DNA of 64,000 bases from Symsagittifera roscoffensis. Lineage: Eukaryota > Xenacoelomorpha > Acoela > Convolutidae. The notes beneath the pieces are model-generated. The model did not search any database. It saw nothing but the letters and a program-made list of their open reading frames with translations, and was not told where the DNA came from. The position numbers were made by a program, and so were the translations under genes. Location: assembly GCF_963678635.1 (NCBI RefSeq), contig NC_087068.1, positions 20,314,914 to 20,378,913 of the forward strand. The letters are read 5' to 3'. Below, one piece after another: positions 48,512-61,690 of this stretch (positions are counted from its first letter, which is position 1; every line of letters starts with the position of its first letter).

Positions 48512-49157
48512 CCCGGTCAATGTCCACATTGAATCTCGCAATATTCGTAAAATTGATACAGTGTCATCGAACAGAATTTTCAAAATGCACGAAATTACTT
48601 TTACCCGCGTCATATCGACTCACTGCAGAATATAAATGGCATCATACTACATTGCTATAGCCTTCTAAATTTATTCACTAATCTGCACTTTGAGGATATG
48701 ACTTAAGATAAAACATTTTTTCTGACTTCCAACGTCATTGCCCTGATTTAAAATTTTTTTCTCCTAGGTTTTAAAAGGTGTTAGTTTGCAGGACAGCCAA
48801 CCAACAAGCTAAACTTGTCCTACTATGCTTCTTCCTTTCGGAAACTTTAGTTGTTATTGTCCTGAATATTAAAATTAGGGAACTCTGTGGTTAGAAAGAA
48901 CAATGAAACAATCTTCCTCTTCAAGAGATTAACCAAGCCTTTCATGTCACCACAAAGTTGATTAAAAACAGTCATGCAGGTTGGAATATTTAAATATACT
49001 CTTTACTCAAGCCTTTCTAAATAAATAGTAAGTGTCTCTAAAGCCACTAACTAAAATCAAAAAGCAAATTTATAAATGCAACAAATTCTTTAATGTTCAA
49101 AACTTCTAAATTCTTCTAATTTTGTTTCTTTTTTCATCTTGTCTCTTCGGCCAATCG
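48512..49157 (-). other. Element B 3' untranslated region
   Basis: No long frame and no recognisable similarity to the element-A 3' UTR by eye. Confidence 0.5.
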
Positions 49158-52100
49158 TCAATGTTCCGTCTCCTGCTCGTGTGACATTGACTCTGCACTT
49201 TCAGTTTCTATGCCTTGCAACACATCGTTAGCTATTCTGACGCTGTTGGAAGCAGTCCTCCAACACTTCTGCTCTTCTACCCTCTGTTTACAACAAGGTA
49301 GGGGATCCACGTTAGATTCTCCGTTCCTGCAGAAGCTGTTGTGGAGACTCAACGTCACGTTTCTCTCCAAATCTTCCTTCAACATCTCTTCTTTTTCCTT
49401 TCCACTACGTTCACTGGGCCTGGAAATTCTCTTCACCGCGGTGGTCACAGCATTTCGATGAGTCACAAAAACCTCGCTTGAAAGCTCCTGCCCCAATGTC
49501 CAGCTGATACCCACTGTACACTCTGCCGTGCTTCGACATATGCTTTTTTGCATACTCGTACAACCATGCAGTGATGTTGGCTCTAAACCATGGCATCAGT
49601 CGTCTTCTTGCCCATATCTTTTTTACTTCCATAGGAAAGTTCAGAATCTTGCACGTTGTCTCAAAAAGATCTAAATCTTTTAGCAACCCAATTTCTGCAA
49701 TTGTTCTCTCGTTGGCGCCTCCTGTCTATTGTTCTCTCTCACATGAGCCTCCAGCCACCTTATCGCCATCATAACTCCCACTATCATTTTGTTATGGGAG
49801 GTGATGAGTCTGGTAAACCCATGGAGAGCAGCTCTCCAGAGTCCCAGATCAACACCAGATTACTACGCCCGGAATACCACCATGTTTGCAGCAAGCAGTG
49901 GCAGGGAAACTCATCAAGTGTCAACATGATGCTCCTGCAATTACGCTTTCACGAAGCTTCCAGTAATGGTTCCACTTCCATCATCACTCGGTGGACTTCA
50001 TCATTCTCGTCTACTGTATTGTAATCTGTAACGGTTGTTCCTCTCTGTTTCTGTCTCTCAAAGTCACTGAAGTTCCCACTCACGTATCCCGTGAACTTCC
50101 TTCCCATTATTGATTCCAACTCCTCCTTTGTTCTCTCTGGAACTGCTGAGAACATTTTACACAGTAACTCGTAAGATTTCTCCGACATTCTCGTTAGTCT
50201 CACACACTTTGGCACTGAGAAGGCTTGATCCACGATCATTCTCGTACTCTTTACATCCACAGCTACAAAATGCACCGGGTATCTGCTGTTGCACATTGGA
50301 GCTAATGTCGATCCCACCAAATATCGTGCTCCTGATGGTCTGCGATAAGTTTCACTGTGTCGGATGTTCATTTCCGCCTCATTCGCTTCCCTCCATTTTG
50401 GTATGTGCTTTTGCTCAGTTTGCAAAACTCCTGGGAACACTTCTACACTGATGGCTGTGACCATCTCATGTTTCTGTTCTAGATTCAATAGTGACTCTAA
50501 AGAACCAAACATGCTGTAGAATCCTAGTGCAGTCACTAGATTCACCTCGGTTCCTCCATGGCAATCTGCGATCAGTTCCGTTTCCGTCCTTGCTTTCATC
50601 ATAACGTTCGCAAACAATATCGTCAACTGCTTGTGTTGTCTCTCTAGGGTTTTCACACAATCCAGACTTCCACAAACGTGACCTTCCAGTCCACAAACTT
50701 CTGCCAGACAGCTACCAGAATTGACCCAGTATCCTGGTCCCCAGCCAGGCAACTCCACTTTGTCTTCCCCGTTGCTCCTAGAGGCTGTTGTCATCACATT
50801 ATAAATGATGTTCAGGTCACGCAGGTTACAGTCTGCGTTTAGTTCCCTCTGCACGTCTTGTGTCGCTCGTAGTATCGAGTCAGCATTAGGACAAGGACAC
50901 CATGATGGTCTCATCAGTTCCCACACTACCATCAAGCTCGTTCTCAGTAATTCATCTGAGAATCCCAATCCAAACTCTTCTCGTTTGTCGGATTTTGACA
51001 CGGAAGGTGCAGACACGTTTTCTTCCAAGACTAGTCCCAACTTGGTCTGCGGATTAGTAGCGCTCTTAATCGTTACAGTTCTTGACGTCCAGAACCTCAG
51101 CAACACTGCTTGCTCGTAATCAAAGAAGCAATCGCGTATATCTTCACTCAGGAAAGGGTTGTACGCTATCCCTATGACTCCGGACACGTAGCTGTATGAC
51201 TTCTTCCTGATCGGTCCACAGTACTCACTGGATTTTGGTAGTGCCCCCATAGATTCTTTAGTGAGTCTCAGTTCCTTGTTTGAGAATCTCCTGATTTCGT
51301 CTATTTTTCTCATGGGTTCTAGCTCTTCAAGTTCTTTCATATTCACCCTCATCGGCTTGCTCTGATGCATTTCCAGCAGTGCTAGCAAGAGTAAGGTTTT
51401 TACTTGTTCATCGCCCTCCCTCAATATCTTGACACAGGTGTTCAATGCTGGCACTGAAATCTGCTCTATCAGGAATCGAATGAAACAGAGAGCGCCTCTC
51501 CGCTTCGCGCACGCTACTGCCATTCCCTTCTGGATTATCAGATCCCTCAGGTTCGTCATCAGGAATACCTTTTCTTCTTTTAACCTTTTCCTTTCTTCTG
51601 AATCATATTCCCCGCGAGTTAATCCCATCATGCACCAGGCGAACCTCAGCTGTAATTCGGTTCTCACGTCAGGTACTGCCATGAGAGCGTGTATTCTCGG
51701 CGTAGTCCTCATTTCCTCTTCAAAGTACCTCAACACCACTGCTTTTCAAGGAAGGCTCACTAATTGCACAATCGTTTCCGCCTGCATCTCAGACGACGCT
51801 AGAGTCCGTACGCCTTCTGCTTGAGGGTGGTACCTTGCAACATCGTCTCCAGATAACCTTCCATGGCACTCTTGTCTTCCAGAGCCATCACATATCCTCT
51901 AGCCGAGTTTCGGTATTCCAACATCTCCATGTATACACCGGTGGATTCGTCTATTGACACAGTCTCCGACACTGTCAGTCGGTTATACTCCACTGGTACT
52001 AGTTGTCCTGTGACACTTCCCTTTCCGTGGTTCATGGGGGACGGTTTAAAGTCTTTCATGGTACTTTCTCCACATTTGCTGAGTTTCTCCATTTCCAAGG

Positions 52101-52338
52101 TTGCTCCAGTCAGAGTGCGGTCACTCCTTTTGGATTTGTAACCTGTTGACTTTATCCCTGCCATGAGAATGGGTGACACCATTGCTACATCAGTAAACAT
52201 TCGGTCCGTGCCAGGCAATTGATAATCACCTTGTCCCAAATCCATGACCTCTTCGACTCGTTTTCTTTTCGCTGAATTGAAAGCTCTTATCGATATCTCC
52301 GAATCCACCTTCGTCTTTCCTGCTCTCCTCGGTATCAC
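49158..52338 (-). pseudogene. Element B ORF-II (decayed)
   Basis: Homologue of element-A ORF-II. It begins around GSKVIPRRAGK (52341), immediately after a TAA in the same frame as ORF-I. One frame covers 52338-51799, another 51739-49949 (596 codons, spanning what are two frames in element A), and the C-terminus is in two further frames (49686-49411 and 49553-49158). Stops and frameshifts fall near 51770, 49945, about 49800 and 49450. Conserved blocks include LRFAWCMM, FDYEQAVLL, EGHVC, EVFPGVLQTEQK, SVPKCVRLTRMS, EFPCHCLLQ and HNSFCRNG. Confidence 0.8.
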
Positions 52339-52341
52339 TTT

Positions 52342-55300
52342 GCTGCCTTATTTCATCTTCATCTCGTTGATCTTATCAATCACCAGTTTCGATCGCATCG
52401 TTCCTTTCCTGGTCCTTGACAGATACACCACCTCTCCTTTATCCTCCTGCGGTGTCATCTTGATGGGAGAGTTCACCTCACTTTCGTCAGTGGCTGGGTC
52501 AATCAACAACTCACTCAATCTCACTTGACACTCATCAAGCTTGCCGAGGACTTCCCGCATCAAGGGTCGATTGAGACCCACTTTCAGAATGGACTGGGTC
52601 CCATAGCTCTGAACTACTGTCCAGACTTCTCCCATGAACGCCACGCTGTCCAATTTACATCCCGTCCTACTCTCATGGTCTCAGTGATGCACTTCCCACT
52701 CTTCTTCGGGCAACGTTCCCTAGAAAGGTACTCTGGCAGCGCCTTCTATTCTTGTTATCCTCGGTGATTCCATGAGGAGTCTTTGTCCGTTACCTTTTGA
52801 ATTGCCCGGAGAGCTGCTCTCCGGCAAATTCCGTTTCATTTCCATAAAAGCCGACGGAGGTTCCATTGTCGAAGTGCCTTCGTCTGCTGGCTCAGCCGCT
52901 TCCAAAGTATCCGCATTATTCTCAAAGTCACTGAGGAAATTGAAATCCAGGCTGGATTTTCCTACTGTCGATGCCCTGTCGTCTTACCTCTCTGCTTGAT
53001 CGTTACCTTGTTGCATGGGTTCCTCCGTTTGACGTCTTCCTCCCTGCCCATCATCTCATTCTGATGTATCTTTTTGCGAGCTTGAGGGTCCTTGCTTTTC
53101 TGTCTTGGCCCATTCCGGAAATTTTGGTATGATCAGTATGCCGGCCGATTTATCTACCTCCTCTCCATGGACCACTTTGATTTCCTCACAGCCGAAGGGT
53201 GCCAGGAAGGTTCTCGTCTGCAACGTTCCTCCCCTTGTTAACCCCTGCTTCACACTGTTCAAAATCAGGGAGGCCTCAGATAATTCGGCTCTGCCTCTCA
53301 TTCTCATGGGCGTTAGGTTTAATTCCGCCCACTCCGCGTCAAACGCTCCAGGCTTCGGAGTGGCGGCGTTGCTTATTCGCCTTCTCGTCGCTTGATCCGT
53401 GTAGGCAAGTCGCGTGTACTGTAGCACGGCGGCATTCCTCCGCACAAAGTATGGATCCATCGTTTCCACGAATTTCCCTATCCTCCTTTCATTGGTTTCA
53501 AACGCTCTTAGTCTAGGAGTTTGTACTACGGACTGCTCCGAGCAACATCCTTCTTATCAGAGGGAATTCAGGGATTTCCTCTGGCAGCTTTTCGTAATCA
53601 CCCCAATCTTTCGTCTCTTCTCTCACCTTGTGATATGCTGCAGTGAGACGAGGAACTCTGGCCATTTCACCATTCGTCTTATCATAGGGTCTTAGATTCC
53701 AGAGCTTCGGAAACACCTCGATGTGCCCTCTCTCTTCTTCTCCCATGCGATCACGGAAGTGATCGTCAAAATCGATGACTGTCATTTCTGGCTCTGATAT
53801 TTTCCAAAATAACAGATCTTCGATAATGAGCTACCGCAACACGTGCTGCTCACACCAATTCAGCGCTAGCCCATCCACTGCTGATATGAGGTTCAGGTGC
53901 AGCACCGACCTCCTGTATGCTTCCACCTTGACATCAGGGAACGCAAACGTGACTGCTGGTCCATAAATCACTGTCACAAACTCTGTGGCTCCCCTAATCA
54001 ACGCTAAGGGATCGGTCCTCATAGCCAAGCTTAGATCATTTAGTAGGGGCATGCCCCCAACATGTCGTCTCACGTCTTCCTCCCTCTCGATCGTCTCATC
54101 TTCTCCTGTTCCAAAGCGATTCTGATGCAGGAGGTACTGGATAAGAGTATGTCTCAGATCTCTTATCTTGTTCCACGAATCTGTGGCTTTCTTCTCATCA
54201 AATTTCTGCACATTCTCTATCATCTGTTCTGGGTAACGTGTCAGTTTCATTAGTCCTCCCAAGTTTCCATGGGTAATCGCAATCAGTGTTAGAAGCCCAT
54301 CTAACCGCAAGTTCTGGATTCTTTCGGTGAGCAGTATCACCGGTCCCTTCACGAAGATCTCTGCTCCAAACGTCACGAACACGGCTAGTAGTTCCACAAT
54401 CGACACTTCCACTACTGCTTGGAGGTATTCCTTTATCAAGTAACGAGAGAGTTTCGGGTAGACTCCTGCCAAGAAGGACGCGGTCCATCCGGCTCCCAGC
54501 CCTTCCAGCATGCCATCAGTCCGTTCGAAGCCTTCTTCTCCCTTTACCTTCTCAGTCCAGAAAATTTCCAGGGTAACTTGGCACACTCTGCTTACGAATT
54601 CGGCTGTCTTTTCTTCAGCATTCTCCGCCAGGTTCACCTCCTTTAACAAGTAGGCATGGATCTACTTGATCATTACCGGGCCTTGCTCAAAAGCATCCGC
54701 ACCCAATGCCGCTACTCGAGGAGTTAGATGTAGCCACTGATTAGCCTCTGGTTTGGTTCTCAAAACCATTGCCTCCAACTGAGCTCTAGTCTCCTGGGAT
54801 TTTTTCCTTCTCTCTCTTTCTCCTGCTGCTTTCATCCCTCGGAACCATAAGTCGTTCGACATCGCTACGATCACTCGATGTTCGTCGCCTATTCCCGGTT
54901 TCAGTTTGAGCTGTCGACTGAAGTTGGACAGTTCCAACACCAGCACCTCGTCCAAAACCAGCATATGTAGCGCATGGTCCTTGAATCCTCTCAATGCGTT
55001 TGAGATATCCGACCACACTGCAGGTAGCTCAGCCCTGGGTGATCTCAGGTTCTCCATCTCTATCATGCGATTTGGGGCCCAAATGATTACATCATATTTC
55101 CCTTCCGAAAGCAAGGCTGCGATCGCATACACGAATTTCAGTCCATCCGGGAGATGTGCATACCCCGGAGATAGCGCGAACACTACTCTCGGTGTCGTCT
55201 TGGTGAAGGACCCCTCCTTCATCGCATCCACCACTTCACCCATTGACTCGAGGATGTCTTTTATTGCTAGCCATACGGCATTTTCTGCCGTTGTAGGCTC

Positions 55301-56635
55301 TCTGAGTTTGCTCAGAAAACCTCTACTGTGTAGATGGTCATTGATGCCAGCAAACACAATCGTGATTGGGTTCATGTCCGTCTGTCTTTGCACTCCGATA
55401 GCCATTGACACGGATTGCAGTAGGTCCAGATCGACCGCTGCCAACATAATGACGTCCGGCCAAAACAGGGACTTGGGAGTGTGTACGAATTCTGAATTCG
55501 CTACTATCATAATCTTGGCCTTCCTCATTTCTGCTTTGTCGGACGCGGCGAAGATGGTCTCGTCTTTCTTTATCGCTTTCAATTCGCCGTATCTTTGGGC
55601 ATCACCTTCCTGATTCACTTGCTACGGGTATGCTCTTTCTTTCACATGACCTGGAGGTGTCTTCAGCTGCCTGAACATCTTCACATGTTGCCCAATCGGC
55701 GCCCTCGTTATCAGAATACTTCCAGGTCTCTCTTCTCGATTCCCCTCATTGTGATTCAGTTTTACGTCTTGTAACGGTCGGGCGTTCACTGGTCCCATTG
55801 TGTTATTAGAGGGCAGTCCCTCTAGGTCAGGAAACCTCAAGGCAGTTGTAGAGCTGAAGTTTATGCCAGCCGGTATCAACCAGTCCACTCCTGTTATCGA
55901 GTACAATCCGCTGACCGATAATCTTGCTCCGTTCAGCATCCTCAAGGCATCCGCTGTGAAGCTCACCGTCTGAAGGTTCAGTTTCATCAGGTCATCCTTG
56001 TATATGTGCCATGGAGAAGGTATTGGCCTCGACCACATTAGAGAGCTCCCGTTAGGGCGTCTTTCCTCTCGGTTGGTCCTTGTCGTCTCCGACCTCGTGT
56101 CCGATCTAAAGGTGCTGGCTGTCTCCTCCATTGGGTTAACAGGCCCCAGTCTTCTCCTAGGATTAATGGTCCTCCTCATTGGCGCTTCTCCCAACCGATA
56201 TTGAACGTCTGTTCTTTGACCTGGTTCGCTAGAGCTCTGCTGTCTATAGTTCGTCACGGCCGGGACTATCCCCAAGCGTGTTATTCCTTAAAATGTTATT
56301 CCACCTGACTACTCCTTCGTTGTGCCTTCTCCCTGTCGCAGTCAAGCTCCTCGCATTCATTGGCAAACGGTCAGTACCGCGCAATTGAATTTCTGCCAGA
56401 GAGCAGTAAACAAGCACACCATCATTGATTCCCATAGTGCTTCCTCCTCATCCGAGCGTCTCGAGATGTTATTTGTCCCCACTAGGATCATTACATTTGG
56501 GATTCTCCCTGGGTTCATCAACTCCACCATCCGAAATAACTGGGCTATGGTCGCGCCTCCGAAGGCCATCACCGTGGTGACCCAAGAGGTTCTCAAGTTC
56601 GAGAGTACTCTGACTAAGCTATCTCCCAGTATATT
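52342..56635 (-). pseudogene. Element B ORF-I (decayed, 5'-truncated)
   Basis: Readable pieces on the minus strand are 56635-56357 (SGNH-like start), 56435-56244 and 56275-55622, 55618-54662, 54649-53831, 53785-53513, 53469-53056 and 52653-52348. The SGNH block I reads LGDSLVRV, keeping the Ser that element A has lost; block III reads VGTNNISR. Conserved blocks are SLFWPDVIML, LSPGYAHLP, LPAVWSDISNALRG, DLWFRGM, FAFPDVKV and YGTQSILKVGLN. At 54440-54370 the frame is continuous where element A is shifted, which identifies the element-A break. Several stops make it non-functional. Confidence 0.8.
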
Positions 56636-57139
56636 TAAAAAAAAATTTTTTGAATTCTAAGATGAGGTCAGCAAGTGGGAACCCGCTCGCTTTTAAGGTT
56701 TATCTAAAGTACACAAGACATAGACACCACTTCAATCATTTTTATCACTTTCGGGCAGTTTGTATTATACAAAACGCCTGCTCATTTATTTGAAATCGTT
56801 CGATTCAAAATCGAAGTTTAAAAAAGCAAGAGAAACATTTGAAATATTTATCTTTGAAAAAATTTACCAGCACTAATCGAAAACACTCATATGTTCAAAA
56901 AAACTGCCTAAAAGGAGTCTATGACTGCATTTTTTTGATAGTTAGGATCATCTTTACTTCCACATGGAAATCTTTTGTTTGACATTTTAGCATCTTTTAT
57001 ATGGCATTACTTTTCATCTGTTGAAGATTTAACTTCCGATTTGTTGTTAGTCTGATATTTTCAAGTAACAAGCGCAAGTGGTGCACTTCATAAATTGATA
57101 AGTTGTGATCTATGAGCCGTAATTTGAAGAGCCATCCGG
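56636..57139. other. AT-rich stretch, nothing recognised
   Basis: About 500 bp between the truncation point of element B and an old LTR. It begins with an A/T run. No coding, repeat or RNA signal was recognised. Confidence 0.5.
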
Positions 57140-57950
57140 TTCAATTTATATTCCTCGTAAGCCCAATCAAGAAGTACGACTTTAGGGACCTTATGAAGTA
57201 ACTCTCAACGAAGATGAGGGTAAAATGATTCAAGGAATCAAAGTTTTTAAATTTTCGATTGGGACCAGAGTATTTCTGAGAAAAACAAAAAACGGCATTT
57301 TTGATTGCAAAAACGTGTCACGCATATAGCAACCGAATAACACTCAAAAAGTTCTCGCGTGACAAGAGACATGAAAAGGAGAAAAAACAAGAGTTACTGA
57401 AATGAAGCCTTCGGTCGCAGCATGCATACGCAATAAGCAGCTTGGTCGCGAGATCGATTGGAGCCTGAAGATTTGATGGAAGAATTGGAGAACCAGAGCC
57501 TAGAGAAAATTTAAAATGATTTCCAAGTTTTTAGCTGATATAATGCCCCGAACGGAATTGTTTTTATTTAAAATTGATTTTTTATTTCAGAGTACGAGGA
57601 TTTGAGAACGAGGAAAGTTTCAATAGATCTAATGTATAATTGTTACTAAAACTATTTATGATTATTGTTTTGAGCCTGTTTTTAGTTAAAAAAAATTTCG
57701 TTGTCTAGGACTCGAGACTCAGCTATGTGGTTAAATGCGCACGTAAACGAAAGCTGAGTAAAATTTGTTAGTGTGATGGCATAAAAGCTGTAACAAGATG
57801 GTAAGCCCTTGAACAGGAAAAATCAACTGGCTAATTAGAGACGGTAAAAACGAACATAATTAAAATAACTGACTTCAGTCAGTCGTCAAAAAGGACTTTT
57901 TCAATCCTCCATTGCCGTGTTATTTCTTGGAGAATGCTATAAAATTTACA
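57140..57950 (+). repeat. Old, diverged family-A-like LTR
   Basis: This follows the A LTR in order with many changes: AGAAAAACAAAAAACGGC, the ATTTCAGAGTACGAG block near 57590, GAGACTCAGCTATGTGGTT (57714-57732), CGTAAACGAAAGCTGA and AAATCAACTGGC. It ends GGAGAATGCTATAA in place of GGGCGAATGTTACA. It is much older than the other A copies, and its hairpin has decayed. Confidence 0.7.
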
Positions 57951-58859
57951 TTGCCGGGATTGGTACATGAAATGCTGTCAACGGGCCCAAAGCATCCATT
58001 CAGAGACAAGCTTAATAAAACGCACTTTTGGCTGATACGTTTTAATCACAATTTTATATAAATTATTCAATCAAAAACCAAAACCTATTGGTGAGACTTT
58101 ACAGAAAAAATACGGCGTGGCAAAAGCATATCGAAACATAGTAATGCAAAGCTTAGGAGAAAAGCTGTTGAAAACGAGAAAGTTTTTTCAAATAATGGGT
58201 TGATGCAGTGGCAGTGGCTTTTGATAATGGGAACAATTTTGCGCCATGAGGAGACAGTTTACGGAACAAAACTTATTTTTGTCGGAAATCTGCTCACTTT
58301 TATAAAACAAAAGGTGCAACCACTGATGGAGTGATTCTGAAACTTGACAGAGTTGATGAAATAATTGCTTGCCTTGAATAAAACAAGCATGCTATTGAGG
58401 CAGTAAATGTTCTATAAGACGGAGTTTCCATTTTTGACCCGAATTTCATTAGTGCACTTGCAGTATTTTAACATTTTTTATCACTTTGTCTTTCCTACAT
58501 CTAGTGCTATTCTTTTAATTGTAAAATCGTTAGATTTTACCCAAAATATCCATCATATTTTTTTTACAAAAAGGAAAAAAGGTAAATTATGAAAGCGGCC
58601 CTTCCGTTTAGATACAGTCGTGTACAAGCTGAATAGGACTCATACTAGCATTGAGAAAATACATCAAAAAACAAAATTGCAGGAAATAACTCAAGTCAGC
58701 ATTTAATGCGTTGTCATTAAAGGTAATTACTTCAACCGTACTTCCCTTATAAAAGCATTAATTGAATTTCTCTGACTTGCGTCTTACGCAATGATATGCA
58801 CCTCCGTGTACAAGGAATAGCGCTCCTGAGCAGCGCGAAGCTTAACTTAGGCCTAATAT
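57951..58859 (+). pseudogene. Possible retroelement coding remnant
   Basis: Broken plus-strand readings between about 57955 and 58380 (LVHEMLSTGPKHPFRDKLN, VAVAFDNGNNF, DGVILKLDRVDEI) look like a decayed retroelement ORF segment, but I cannot assign the family. From 58400 to 58859 nothing is recognised; the short frame at 58407-58592 looks like AT-rich chance. Confidence 0.3.
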
Positions 58860-61690
58860 AGTTTATTGTTTCTGAGTAGCTTTCATGCCTTTTTCACTAA
58901 GGTTTTCAGCAATGCACTGCACTGTCCGCGTAGCTGCTGGTGCAGCACCACCAGTGCAGCCAACAATTAGAAGTAAGAAGCTGCTTTGGTCAACTTGTTG
59001 AACTCTTTGTTGTTGTCTCGAGTTTTTTTAGTTTTTCGTGGTACTTATAGGCATCTTTCAGTAATCTTCGTAAACTTTTTTTGCGGGTTGAAAACTTTGA
59101 CATCAATGAAAGTTCGGCTGAACCTTGAGCCCTATAATCAGTTTTCTTTTTGATAGTCGAGCGTCTCCATCAATTGTGGTTGAACTGTTGACAAAGCTCT
59201 CGCCTTGCAACGACTGAATTTTCGACTCGATTTCAACATCATAGCAAACCTCGCTCATGCGTTTGGCAAAGGCATCTCTGATTTCGTCAAGCCTCATGTC
59301 CGCGTATCGACCCTTTGCACAGTGAATGTCGTGGTTAAGGTCAAAAATTTTCCCGCATGCACATGTGAGTAGGAGGTTGAGTTGTTCCCATCCATATCTG
59401 AAATAAATTCCAACCCGGAATTCAGATCTATTGAGGTTCAAATTATATCTGCTAAGTGGCAGTGCGCTTAACAAGTTTGAAATTCATTTTTCCGAGGCTA
59501 GCCCAAGTCCGTATCGTATTTTGCGCTGTCACTCAAGTTGTTCAAATGGATCGTTCTGTTTTGATTTATTCTTTCAATTTTAAGTTATTTAAATTTTGTT
59601 TAAAATTTTTCTTGCTCAGGTATAGCTGTTAATGGGTCGTGTGTGTCTACGACTGATGCTGTTTCAATTGACTATTCTAAGAAAACTCGCACTGTCAGAA
59701 AATAGCTTGATATTTGTACCGCCCATTTTGAGTAGCTAAGAAGCGATGTCTCTAATTTGATGGCTTATATTATCTTAACCAATTAAACTTGGAATGGGTC
59801 TTTCCTGCAGTATCTTCTCGCAGGTCTGCATGATTTCTGTGGCATTGGTGGTAGTTCAAGCTAGAAGGATAATTTTTCGTGTACCCTTTTTTTTAACTGG
59901 AGTACACGTTTTGCGGTGATGTTTTTGGCAATCTTGCCAAGTTTTTTCAGTATTTTGTTATGTTTTTCTAACTGAGCTTCTAAGAAAGTTTTACAATTTG
60001 TCTGGAATCATATGGCAGAACCAACTACTCAGGCCCTTTCTTCATTTTGTTTTCTGTAAATGTGAATACTTTTATCGCCTCAATGTTTTTTTTCATCTTT
60101 TTTAATGAGCTGGCTTTTTGATGCCTTTACATGACATCCAAAACACTTTCCGTGTTTGATATTGTTGTCAAGAACTGTTCGCAGTGTTTTCAAATTTCCG
60201 ACTGCGTTCCCATCGTCTGCATACCATTTCTGAGTTAAGCTGATATCGTTGACTAATTTTATTTAAGGTAGAGTGGCTAGCCCGTTCATCTCCAGTGCTA
60301 GGTGGTATCCTTTTGCGGTTCCTTCTCTAGGTAGGATAGCATTTTTTATTTATGAAATGTTTGGATGGATTAGAGTTTGAGTTCTATATAGCGGGTATTC
60401 CAGAAGGGCTGCTATATGTTTTTCAATGCCAATTACCGGTGTAGTGATTTAATAGCATTTTCCGCATCTATCAGTAATACTGCATCGGAACCTGTTTTCT
60501 CTTGTTGCTTCCTAAGCGTATGATTTGCATATTCGATGCAACATTTTTACCAAGGCATAGTTGGTGAATCGATCCGAGTACCATAAGTTCGCTTTTTAAG
60601 CACTTTGTTATCATTCTACCTATTATTCTGCTGATGACTTCGCCTATGACAACTGGCCTAACTCCTTGGTTTTTATCATGTGAAACTAGTCATTATATGG
60701 TTCAAAAAGCTCAGGACTTAGTAAATCTGTCGATATTTTTGTGCAGTTTTGGTTAGTGTCTTTGATATTTCAAATGACTGTTGTTCAAGGTGCGTTAAAA
60801 TGCATCTCCGCTCATTTGCATCCAGGCCTGAGGGTCCATGAGAACCATGTGTTGACATGGTAGCCTTCCCATCCTTCTGGGCGTTTATTTGGTCGAATGT
60901 GGATTTGTGGAAAGGTATTGTATCTTCGGAGCATGCCGCTACAGAGTTGTTGTTTATTGGTCCCGTGAGAGATGTTTTTCAATGATTGTTTGCTCAACAG
61001 TTTGACCTTTGACGGTTTCCTCGAGTGAGAAAACACCCTTGGACGTGACATCATCAGTTATTTTAGCAAAAGCACTCAACATTTTTCCGGTGCTCATAAA
61101 TTTATTAAATTGATGTGCTTCAACGTATACTTTCTTTTTCTTATTCCTTACCAAGCTCATTAAAAAGTTCATCCAGTTCGCCATTATGCCATTGCTTAAT
61201 CCTTCTCGCTATAGTTTTGGATTTAATCCATCCTTTTCCGATTTGGTTTTTACAGCATATGTTTCAATTAACGAGTTGAGGGTTCTAATTAGAGTCTCTA
61301 TAAAGTTAAACCCAACTCTTTTTTGTTGCGAGGAACATGAAGACTGGTTTGCAGTGCACTACTTGGGTGTAGATTGTTCTTGTTTGAACTTTTAGTTCAG
61401 GTGTAGGATTTGCCCATGGGCTTGGTGAGGCTGTTACAGTTTCGTTGCCGTTTGTAATTGCAGGATTTTGATGGTTGATCGATTGGGTTTGTTCAGGTTG
61501 AGTTGGAGGGACATGGATGTCAGATGTAGTGTCGTCTATAATCAAGGAGGTGCAGCAAATGCAGCTGAAACTGTCATAATGGTCGCTGCCTCGGTTAAGG
61601 CCGCTGCATTTCGCATGCCTGTAGGTTGCGCATGTTGTGCACCCAATTCCACGGCCACTTAAATGGTTGTTAAGTATATTACAATGTGCT
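58860..61690 (-). mobile_element. Second LINE, decayed, with PHD-type finger
   Basis: On the minus strand, from right to left: a Cys/His finger of PHD type (CTTCATYRHAKCSGL...CICC) near 61660-61550, then a linker. RT-region fragments follow (STGKMLSAFAKITDDV near 61100; IGEVISRIIGRMITKC then LCLGKNVAS near 60640-60540; a DPDAVLLID-like piece near 60490). The C-terminal zinc/nuclease-like region (CACGKIFDLNHDIHCAKG, MRLDEIRDAFAKRMSEV) is at 59380-59230, with a FIDVKVFNP piece near 59080. Many frameshifts and stops. This is a different LINE lineage from the one at 12425-47478. Confidence 0.72.
59103..59474 (-). pseudogene. LINE-2 C-terminal domain fragment
   Basis: The longest surviving frame (123 codons) of the decayed LINE. 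The Cys-x-Cys-Gly...His...Cys cluster followed by RLDEIRDAFAKRMSEVCYDVEIESK and LQGESF is characteristic of the region after RT in this class. The nuclease part follows in another frame. Confidence 0.68.

Larger units (their letters stand above)
47595..56635 (-). mobile_element. Element B: 5'-truncated relative of element A
   Basis: In minus orientation: decayed ORF-I (from within the SGNH-like domain), decayed ORF-II, 3' UTR, polypurine tract (48511-48499) and 3' LTR (48497-47595). The 5' two-thirds (LTR, gag, pol, macro) is missing; homology ends at about 56635 next to an A/T run. Proteins are clearly homologous to element A over their full length but strongly diverged (roughly half identical by eye). 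Internal gene order matches element A exactly. Confidence 0.85.

Noticed and set aside
58407-58592. 61-codon plus-strand frame
   Set aside because: AT-rich chance frame with no motif or context.
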